Below, piece by piece: positions 35,347 through 41,405 of a DNA stretch of 41,405 nt. The notes below the pieces were generated by a model. That model was not told the origin of the DNA, made no database searches, and worked only from the letters and a program-made list of their open reading frames with translations. Both the position numbers and the translations under genes were made by a program. Position 1 is the stretch's first letter; each line of letters opens with the position of its first letter. Source of the DNA: a virus; the IMG/VR virus record IMGVR_UViG_3300042895_002322, positions 1 to 41,405 of that record; one strand, 5' to 3'.

Positions 35347-35694
35347 TCAGTCTTCAAATAATCTAATAACTTCTGCATCACCTTGAGCGGGTTGCTGTGG
35401 AGCAGGAGTATTAATACCGTTATACTGTAGAATAATCTTACTATCAAGTTCTACAGAAGATTGTACGATACTAGCTCTATTAAATGTCCAATGATTGGAT
35501 GTACGTGAACCAGGTGCGAGGAATTCCATAAAGATATAGGGAATAGATTGAACTTGAAGTTGGCCTGTTTGTGGATTCGGTTGAACGTGAATAATGACAG
35601 GATTATCTAGAGTTAACGTTGTAGCAGTCTGTTCAACTTCTACTCCAATAACTGTACGGCCGATATGATCAATAATTGTTGTAATCTTACTCAT
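35347..35694 (-). CDS. Small beta-rich protein, possible Sm-like fold
   Basis: The 115-residue protein begins MSKITTIIDHIGRTVIGVEV. Beta strands follow (TTLTLDNPVIIHVQPN; QVQSIPYIFMEFL; SSVELDSKIILQYNG). The order of a short helix followed by a 'GR.V.G.....T...L.NP' strand pattern resembles small Sm/Hfq-like folds, but no RNA-binding signature is visible. It has a Pro/Gln-rich tail (TPAPQQPAQGDAEV) and an acidic end. Its own downstream terminator suggests it and the preceding gene form a short transcript. No name can be given. Confidence 0.55.
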   Translation of the reverse strand: MSKITTIIDHIGRTVIGVEVEQTATTLTLDNPVIIHVQPNPQTGQLQVQSIPYIFMEFLAPGSRTSNHWTFNRASIVQSSVELDSKIILQYNGINTPAPQQPAQGDAEVIRLFED

Positions 35695-35718
35695 GATATT
35701 TATTGTATATTGAGAATA

Positions 35719-35961
35719 TTACTTTTCAACTTTTTTGTTAGTATTAATAAGTGATTTGTTTACTTCTTCTCTCCATGCTAGTAATCCGCGACGCATACTC
35801 TCTACGTCAGGTTGATTATTAACACCTGAACCATCATCATGTCCCATCATAATATCCGATACAATGCGTAGTATTGCTTCAATACCTCTTGCTTTACCAC
35901 GCCAAAAAGCAGGGTGTGAGCGTCTTGTATCGTCAAGTTCAGGTTGGTCTAAGTATTCCAT
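35719..35961 (-). CDS. Hypothetical protein, 80 residues
   Basis: The protein begins MEYLDQPELDDTRRSHPAFW and has two helices (GKARGIEAILRIVSDIMMG; VESMRRGLLAWREEVNKSL) around a Gly-Asp turn, ending in a Lys-rich tail (NTNKKVEK). It is helical and basic at the end. A possible sigma70-type promoter lies just upstream, with the -10 six nt before the ATG. It sits between polymerase and the Sm-like gene. The function is unknown. Confidence 0.55.
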   Translation of the reverse strand: MEYLDQPELDDTRRSHPAFWRGKARGIEAILRIVSDIMMGHDDGSGVNNQPDVESMRRGLLAWREEVNKSLINTNKKVEK

Positions 35962-35967
35962 ATTAAT

Positions 35968-35997
35968 AGTATATAGTTGTTAATTTTTATTTTGCAA
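35968..35997 (-). promoter_or_regulatory. Possible sigma70-like promoter after polB
   Basis: On the minus strand TTGCAA and TATACT lie 18 nt apart, and the -10 ends 6 nt before the ATG at 35961. This is weaker than the uvsX promoter, but the -10-to-ATG distance is the same. Confidence 0.35.
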
Positions 35998-36002
35998 CTA
36001 GA

Positions 36003-39000
36003 TTAGAATCCAAATAAATCATCAAGTTCTGTTTGCACATTATCAGTTGGCTTTCTAATACGCCAATTTACAGAGTCATAAAAACGTTCAATCGAATTAA
36101 ACAAGATCTTTTCAAACATCAGTACATAGTCGATTTTAAATAGATTTCTAAACTCAGCATTATAATCATACTTGAAGCCGATAGTTGTAATACCATATTT
36201 GTTTTGCTTTTCTACATATAGATATCTAATTTTATCACCAGAGGTAATAGTTTCACTTTTACCGTCAATCTTTGACATAATTAAATTATGGTAGTATGCT
36301 GACTTAACGTGAATAGGCATACCTTTAGCTACTAAAAACTCTTTACACTGTGATGCATATTTTTCATAACCTTTTACACCCATAACAAACGCAATTTCTT
36401 CCGGTGAGAGACTCTTAAACACATCAAACGTTTCATTAAGTAGTTTATTAGTCTGATTTTGAGATTGTGTTAACAACATTGTCTCGATAATCTTCTTAGC
36501 GTATGGTTTAATAGCATTAGGCATCGTAGTACGTACAACTTCCACACCTACATACTTAAACTTATCAACCTTTAGACCTTCATCATCAAGAATATGCATT
36601 ACATAACGCTTTTTCTGCAAAAATACCGCAACATCTGCAATACACTCACGTTTAAACACGAATCTACTATCTTTCGTGAGCAAATTCTTTTTAGCCCATA
36701 AAGTAATACCTATATTAAGATAATCTTCAAGATCATTTACGGTTTTATAAAATTTTTCCGATATAACCTCACCATCCTTAAGAGGAACCTTGTCCTTTAT
36801 GCATCCTAATGAAAAGTAGCACGAGTCTGTATCAGAGTATACCCAACTCTCATTAAGAGTATGTGAATCCGTCACATTAAAGTTAGTAGTAAGATAGTTT
36901 TGTAGTAGTTTACCGGCTTGTTTGATAACAGCTTGACCAGTTAGCGTTACAGACGATGCAATATCATCATCGCCAATAGGAGCTTGCTTATTACCCATAT
37001 ATCCATAACAACTATTAACAAGAATCTTAATAACCATTTGTTTAGTATTAAGTCTTTCTACTTCAAACTGTATCTTTTCATAGTCAGCGTCAGACTTGTT
37101 AAGTGTTTGTAGCTTTTTACGAACTTTAAATAGTTCTTCCTTAATAATAACACGTTCTTTGTAATAGTGATCGAGGAATTCAGGAATAATACCCTGCTTC
37201 TTTTGTGTAAATAGGAAGCCTGCTTTAGTTATAGCTAATTCTTCTTGCTTAATAAAGGAACTAAACTTTTCTTTAGTTAAATTAAACGATTTACCTGATA
37301 TATGATGTACAATAAAGTTATTATCATCAGTCTTCTCTATCTTACCCACCTTTGTTTCAGGAGATAAATTAAGTGCAATCATAACATTCGGATATAGTGA
37401 GTTAGCATCGAAAGATACAACGTTTTCTTTAAAGCCATGCTTAGGTTCAGCTACATAGGCGCCAGGATTTTTACCTTCTGCTTGAGGTCTTACAAAAGTT
37501 GAAATAACTTCCTTACGCTTACGCGCTTTAATAGTAAGCGCACCATTAATGACAGAAATAGTACCCATAGCACCTTCAAGAGTAGTTAAACCTACATAAG
37601 AAAGCATACGTAAAAGCGAAACATACTGTAACTTTTCTTCAAGTTTAACAAGTAGATTAACATCTTGAATGTTATATTTAACAAATGTATCCCAATCCGT
37701 TTCAGATAAAGTAGCGAGGTTAATATCACCATAATCTACCTTACGTTCATTAAGTTCCACCTCACCGATTGCATCTAGTTTATAAGATTCTCTTAGTCTT
37801 AAGCAAAATCGCTTGTAAATATCAAGATAGTCAATGCAGGCTACACCACTAATATAGTAACGCTTGACTTCTCTACCAAACTTACCTCTCATAGTACGGT
37901 CATATACTTGACCTACAGGTGAAAGTCGATTTACATACTCTTGACCAAGTAACCTTTCTATACGGTTAATAATATAAGGAATATCAAACCCCTCACAATT
38001 GTGTGTATGTATACCGTTACATAAGAATGTATGTGTTTCTGTTGTTATATCGTACATTTGCACCTCTCTACCTGTCTTGGTAATAGGTAATATCCTAACT
38101 ACATATTCATCAGCACCACCATACATCCATTGTATTTTATTAGACGCAGTATTTTTAATAGTTCGATATTTTAAATTGCTTAGTTTGGTTTTTCTATGTG
38201 TATGTCTGATATATAAATTTTCTAAAAATTTCTGATTTATATTATTACTATTTACAGTAATATAATTCTTATGCAAACGCGATTGAACACCATTCCATAG
38301 TAGTAATTCTTGAAGGTCATTTAAAAATTTATATTTAGTGCAGTCGTAATTACATAAAGAAATACCATTCTGCTCAATCCAGCCATCACCGTCGATCATA
38401 CCACTAAAAAATGCCTTGAATTGAGAATAAGATAATCTAGATAGTAGTTCTACATCTGGTTGCTTAGAGTCACTTTTGTTATAAATTAAATTGTGCAATA
38501 CACGAGCTTTATTATTATTACATATCTGCTTGGTATATGAAATAAACTCTCTATTATTAAACCTGGTTATACACTCAGTAAATGGTTTTAGATTTTTGTT
38601 ATGCTCTTTTGCAAACGCTGCTGTATAACTTGCGATTAAATCGCTATATTTACTTGTCAACCTATAACACTGCTTACTCTTATCATATGTACCATCTGTA
38701 AATATAAATCCCATTAGTTGTAGTATCTCTAAAGATATACTCTCCTTTTTTCTTATAATAAAATTATCACAAACACGTCGCGTTGTAGTAAAGTTAAAAA
38801 TATAACTATCCTGATCCTCATCAACTATGACGTCTCTAAGTGCTGGCACGCTTTCTACAAATTCTTGATAGTTTAAGTCACTATTATTATTAATACCTAG
38901 ATGTTTGACAGCATAGAAATCATAAACAACTTGATCACGCTCAATATCTGCTACACTTAATTCTACAATATTTTTAGTTAAGGTTTTAAAATTTTTATAA

Positions 39001-39791
39001 TCTGTCTTTTTTCTTCTATAAACCATAAATCTATGATCTTTAGAGCACAGAACACTACTACCATGCTCCGTCTTAATCTCGTACTCAGACTTTATACCTG
39101 TATTCATAAAGTTATTTATACAAATACCATGTCTTTTAAGAGGCTTATTCTCGAAGTTATTCGATAAATCCTTAATTTTAACTATACGATCCCGTAACCA
39201 TACATGTTGATTTTCTTCTATACAGTTCCAACCACTAAGAATATCAGGGTAGTCGGATTCTATATACTCGATAAATTTAATAAACAGAGACCGCTCATTT
39301 TTGCAGTGATAGTATACTACATTATCAGCAGTATTTGTATATGGAGCTAACCCAAAAGTATTAAACTTCTTTGTAGTTGTATCATAGCATGTAATAACAT
39401 TTACAGGGTGAGTAGGGTCTTCTGTATTCGGAAAGCTGCTAGGTGAAAAAGTTTCGATGTCAAAAAATACAACCTTTAGTGGGTGCTGAGTAAACTCAGG
39501 CGTTTCATTCTCACGCCAAAACGTCTCTAGCAAGTATTGCTGAACTGTTGGAATATTCTCAAACAACCTACGATTACCGGAATCAGCAATGTACTTAGTT
39601 CGATCGTATTGTGTATTAAATGAGCGCTTTTTAACCTTTGTACCGTAAATAGATACCTTATCTCCGTCAGGTGATTCGAGATACAAATAAGGATTAAACG
39701 TTACATCACGAGTGACACGTCTACCTTCATCATCCCAGGTAAAAAGCTTGATTGATTGATTTCGACTATTATATACTGCGTTTCGATACAT
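36003..39791 (-). CDS. DNA polymerase family B, gp43-like, interrupted by an intein
   Basis: The 1262-residue precursor gives an 853-residue polymerase after intein removal (T4 gp43: 898). Proofreading motifs are VVFFDIETFSP (ExoI, about 107), SGWN joined to CEGFDIPYIINRI (ExoII, split by the intein) and YNIQDVNLLVKLEEKL (ExoIII). Polymerase motifs are VVSFDANSLYPNVMIALNLS (motif A), KQMVIKILVNSCYGYMGNKQ (motif B) and YSDTDSCYFS (motif C). The C-terminus ends in TELDDLFGF, which fits a clamp-binding peptide. It replicates the phage genome with the clamp. A strong hairpin abuts the start codon. Confidence 0.93.
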   Translation of the reverse strand: MYRNAVYNSRNQSIKLFTWDDEGRRVTRDVTFNPYLYLESPDGDKVSIYGTKVKKRSFNTQYDRTKYIADSGNRRLFENIPTVQQYLLETFWRENETPEFTQHPLKVVFFDIETFSPSSFPNTEDPTHPVNVITCYDTTTKKFNTFGLAPYTNTADNVVYYHCKNERSLFIKFIEYIESDYPDILSGWNCIEENQHVWLRDRIVKIKDLSNNFENKPLKRHGICINNFMNTGIKSEYEIKTEHGSSVLCSKDHRFMVYRRKKTDYKNFKTLTKNIVELSVADIERDQVVYDFYAVKHLGINNNSDLNYQEFVESVPALRDVIVDEDQDSYIFNFTTTRRVCDNFIIRKKESISLEILQLMGFIFTDGTYDKSKQCYRLTSKYSDLIASYTAAFAKEHNKNLKPFTECITRFNNREFISYTKQICNNNKARVLHNLIYNKSDSKQPDVELLSRLSYSQFKAFFSGMIDGDGWIEQNGISLCNYDCTKYKFLNDLQELLLWNGVQSRLHKNYITVNSNNINQKFLENLYIRHTHRKTKLSNLKYRTIKNTASNKIQWMYGGADEYVVRILPITKTGREVQMYDITTETHTFLCNGIHTHNCEGFDIPYIINRIERLLGQEYVNRLSPVGQVYDRTMRGKFGREVKRYYISGVACIDYLDIYKRFCLRLRESYKLDAIGEVELNERKVDYGDINLATLSETDWDTFVKYNIQDVNLLVKLEEKLQYVSLLRMLSYVGLTTLEGAMGTISVINGALTIKARKRKEVISTFVRPQAEGKNPGAYVAEPKHGFKENVVSFDANSLYPNVMIALNLSPETKVGKIEKTDDNNFIVHHISGKSFNLTKEKFSSFIKQEELAITKAGFLFTQKKQGIIPEFLDHYYKERVIIKEELFKVRKKLQTLNKSDADYEKIQFEVERLNTKQMVIKILVNSCYGYMGNKQAPIGDDDIASSVTLTGQAVIKQAGKLLQNYLTTNFNVTDSHTLNESWVYSDTDSCYFSLGCIKDKVPLKDGEVISEKFYKTVNDLEDYLNIGITLWAKKNLLTKDSRFVFKRECIADVAVFLQKKRYVMHILDDEGLKVDKFKYVGVEVVRTTMPNAIKPYAKKIIETMLLTQSQNQTNKLLNETFDVFKSLSPEEIAFVMGVKGYEKYASQCKEFLVAKGMPIHVKSAYYHNLIMSKIDGKSETITSGDKIRYLYVEKQNKYGITTIGFKYDYNAEFRNLFKIDYVLMFEKILFNSIERFYDSVNWRIRKPTDNVQTELDDLFGF
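37998..39224 (-). mobile_element. LAGLIDADG intein in the polB ExoII motif
   Basis: Residues 190-598 (409 residues) of the polymerase precursor form an intein between SGWN and CEGFD. It starts with Cys190 and ends HTHN598, followed by Cys599 as the +1 nucleophile. Block B is CSKDHRFMV (His253), and block F is QMYDITTETHTFL. The homing endonuclease has LQLMGFIFTDGTYD (about 357-370) and FFSGMIDGDGWIE (about 461-473), both LAGLIDADG helices with their catalytic aspartates. It therefore looks active for splicing and for cutting empty sites. Confidence 0.92.
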
Positions 39792-39821
39792 TCTCTACTA
39801 TAGTATAAATTATAGTAGAGA
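39792..39821 (-). promoter_or_regulatory. Hairpin directly before the polB start codon, candidate translational operator
   Basis: On the mRNA strand TCTCTACTATA and TATAGTAGAGA form a perfect 11-bp stem with an 8-nt loop (AUUUAUAC). The last base of the stem touches the AUG. No T-run follows, so it is not a terminator. In T4, gp43 binds a hairpin with an 8-nt loop that overlaps its own ribosome-binding site and represses translation. This structure is in the same place. Confidence 0.7.
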
Positions 39822-39832
39822 GTTATCAACGT

Positions 39833-41044
39833 TTATGGGTTCCAACGCTTAAGATATTTTCGTTCTGTTGATCCGTATGGCGTATTAAGTACCTCAAGAT
39901 GACATCCAATATTTTCATCTAATTCAAGAAAGCGTTGTGATCCTATATGTCTAAAGATTTCAACATTTCTATAATATGCAGCTTTATTTTTTAAAAGAGC
40001 TTCAAGCTTTTGTTCAAGTTCAGGTCCTGTTTTAAATTTAAGATCGGATGGCGCATCTTTATATGTTTCCATATCTTGTACAAGACAAGGAAGACCTAAT
40101 ACACACGCTTCGATAAATTTAATATCGGATTTTGAATTATTAAATGAATTATCTTGAAGCGGTGCAATCATTACTTGTGCACCAAGGTTTGCAATAAAAG
40201 CTGGATATTTATTAAGAGATTGCCAAGGATGAAATTCAATTTTACCGCTTTGGACGTGAGGAGTTAAAGCTGGTGGAAAGGCGCCAACAAATACCCATTG
40301 ATATTTGTCAATGGTGTTACGTACAACATCAAGAACATGCGAAAAATCATCTATACCACCATTTTTGTTATCGACATCATAATGTGCTCCTGATCCAGTA
40401 TATAATACTCTGGGCTTCTTTTTATTTTTATCGTAGTTGTTCCAAATTTGTTGTTTGTTGTAATAATGACCCATCCAGTGGTAAGGTACAAAGTTAGGTA
40501 TAACAGTAATTTCCTTTTTACCTGTACGTTCTTGATAAAGCTTGCGCATATAGTCACAGGTGACGGTGACTTCATCACACATATTAATAATATCTATACA
40601 GTTATTACGAATTTCATCGTTATCAAATGCAAATTTAAATTTATTATAATCAGGAATATCCTCTCTAAATACAACATCGTCAACCTCATAAACTATTTTA
40701 AATCCATGATCTTGTTGCACAGTCTTAAGATACTTGATAAATTCTTTTTGATCATTTGATGCTTGTCGTTGTACTTTAACGCACTTAACACCAGTATACC
40801 AGCGTGGATCAAAAATCATTGCTGTTTGTGATTGCGAACAGCCATAGCCCTCCGAATTAATAAGTAATTCAGGCCAGAGTATTCTCCAAAATCCACAGCC
40901 TGAATAATCCGCTAGATAATTAACATATCTCGGAAGAGACAACTCCCTTGGTTGCTCTGCACTTGGTCGAGTATGTACTATATTATTAATGAATGGTTCT
41001 ACTACAGCATTAACAAAAGGGCTGACGAATGGTTGTACGTGCAT
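39833..41044 (-). CDS. Family 4-like glycosyltransferase (GT-B fold)
   Basis: The 403-residue protein has the GT-B layout. Within the N-terminal domain are KIVYEVDDVVFREDIP and CDEVTVTCDYMRKLY, then EITVIPNFVP at the inter-domain boundary. The C-terminal domain has KPRVLYTGSGAHYDV, WVFVGAFPP and PLQDNSFNNSKSDIKFIEA, which carries the conserved E of the 'E..A.G.P' motif (ACVLGLPCLV). Sugar donor and acceptor are unknown; DNA bases, tail proteins or host glycans are all possible. It lies upstream of polB in the replication block, with a palindrome over its start. Confidence 0.8.
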   Translation of the reverse strand: MHVQPFVSPFVNAVVEPFINNIVHTRPSAEQPRELSLPRYVNYLADYSGCGFWRILWPELLINSEGYGCSQSQTAMIFDPRWYTGVKCVKVQRQASNDQKEFIKYLKTVQQDHGFKIVYEVDDVVFREDIPDYNKFKFAFDNDEIRNNCIDIINMCDEVTVTCDYMRKLYQERTGKKEITVIPNFVPYHWMGHYYNKQQIWNNYDKNKKKPRVLYTGSGAHYDVDNKNGGIDDFSHVLDVVRNTIDKYQWVFVGAFPPALTPHVQSGKIEFHPWQSLNKYPAFIANLGAQVMIAPLQDNSFNNSKSDIKFIEACVLGLPCLVQDMETYKDAPSDLKFKTGPELEQKLEALLKNKAAYYRNVEIFRHIGSQRFLELDENIGCHLEVLNTPYGSTERKYLKRWNP

Positions 41045-41060
41045 GTAAACATATTTACAT
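41043..41060 (-). promoter_or_regulatory. Inverted repeat over the glycosyltransferase start
   Basis: ATGTAAA and TTTACAT (7 bp, 4-nt loop) span the ATG of the glycosyltransferase gene and the gap up to the gp46 stop. Within it, TGTAAATA ends 7 nt before the ATG, the same variant box seen before 28558. It may be an RNA hairpin that controls translation, or a promoter box. Confidence 0.4.
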
Positions 41061-41405
41061 TAGTATTCAGAATATTCCACACGTCTTGTTATGCCTTCTC
41101 GCTTTTCTAGAAAAATAATATCACCTGTAACAGCTTTTAGGGTTTCATGGCGATGGCTTATAATAATAACACATTCATCTAATGAATCTACTCGTTCGCG
41201 AAGTATTTCTGTAATGAGCTCTATACCTTTATCGTCAAACGAGCTATCAAAAAGCTCATCATATATCACGGTGTTATAGCTTACACCGCCCTGTAACCTT
41301 CTAATATCTGAAAACGCAAATAAACATGCAAGATCAATAGATTTGCGCTCTGCACCTGAAAAATTAAAGTACGAACATATCTTATTCTTATCATTTACAA
41401 TTTCT
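41060..41405 (-). CDS. Recombination endonuclease subunit gp46-like (5' part outside window)
   Basis: The frame is open to the window end, so the GTG at 41269 is not the true start. The visible C-terminal part is an SbcC/Rad50-type ABC ATPase. It has CSYFNFSGAERKSIDLACLF (signature, FSGAE in place of LSGGE), then TVIYDELFDSSFD (Walker B and D-loop) and CVIIISHRHE (H-loop). gp46 works with gp47 to resect DNA ends for recombination-dependent replication, in line with UvsX here. At least 114 residues are visible; the true protein is several hundred longer. Confidence 0.85.
   Translation of the reverse strand, partial: EIVNDKNKICSYFNFSGAERKSIDLACLFAFSDIRRLQGGVSYNTVIYDELFDSSFDDKGIELITEILRERVDSLDECVIIISHRHETLKAVTGDIIFLEKREGITRRVEYSEY

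Noticed and set aside
39113-39120. Minus-strand TATAAATA inside polB
   Set aside because: It is within the intein coding sequence with no start codon near, so it looks fortuitous.

Overview
The window is part of the genome of an AT-rich tailed phage (Caudoviricetes) with a contractile-tail, T4-like gene set. The evidence is a gp6-type baseplate wedge protein, tail-collar fibre proteins, and a T4-style replication and recombination block: family B DNA polymerase, sliding clamp, gp32-like single-strand binding protein, gp59-like loader, DnaB-type helicase, primase, RNase H/FEN nuclease, UvsX and gp46. Several intergenic copies of TATAAATA, the T4 late-promoter -10 element, support this. The host cannot be named. 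Almost no gene has a Shine-Dalgarno sequence, which would suit a host lineage that does not depend on SD, but that is inference.

Layout. (1) Positions 1-21021, plus strand: late structural genes. They run from the baseplate wedge (gp6-like, cut by the window start) through large beta-rich proteins with PKD, LamG-like and NHL-like segments, a gp12-like collar fibre, two paralogous fibres, an L-type-lectin-like protein, and a 1176-residue adhesin-like protein. The last has a 463-residue Thr-Pro repeat and a GC-rich C-terminal part that looks acquired. (2) 21159-22160, minus: three small unknown genes, probably late. (3) 22194-22628, plus: a small late gene. (4) 22609-31619, minus: replication core (primase, 5'-3' nuclease, clamp, gp32, gp59-like, helicase), a GT2 glycosyltransferase, a class II glutamine amidotransferase with no conventional start codon, and a helix-hairpin-helix protein. 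(5) 31639-34165: a late plus-strand gene, QueC on the minus strand, and a GIY-YIG endonuclease on the plus strand. (6) 34148-41405, minus: UvsX, two small genes, DNA polymerase carrying a 409-residue intein, a GT4-like glycosyltransferase, and the C-terminal part of gp46.

How the genes work together. The minus-strand block makes the replisome and recombination machinery. The plus-strand block makes baseplate and host-recognition parts late in infection. A stand-alone class II amidotransferase and a QueC homologue that has lost three of the usual zinc cysteines lie close together. Together they resemble a split form of the archaeal and phage Gat-QueC enzyme that makes archaeosine-type 7-deazaguanine, so a modified-DNA system is possible.

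The most notable regulatory signals are: TATAAATA-like boxes placed only 5-7 nt before start codons (suggesting leaderless late mRNAs); a perfect 11-bp hairpin with an 8-nt loop touching the polymerase start codon (recalling the T4 gene 43 autogenous operator); and a 36-nt G-free leader before gp32. No tRNA, rRNA or CRISPR array was recognised.
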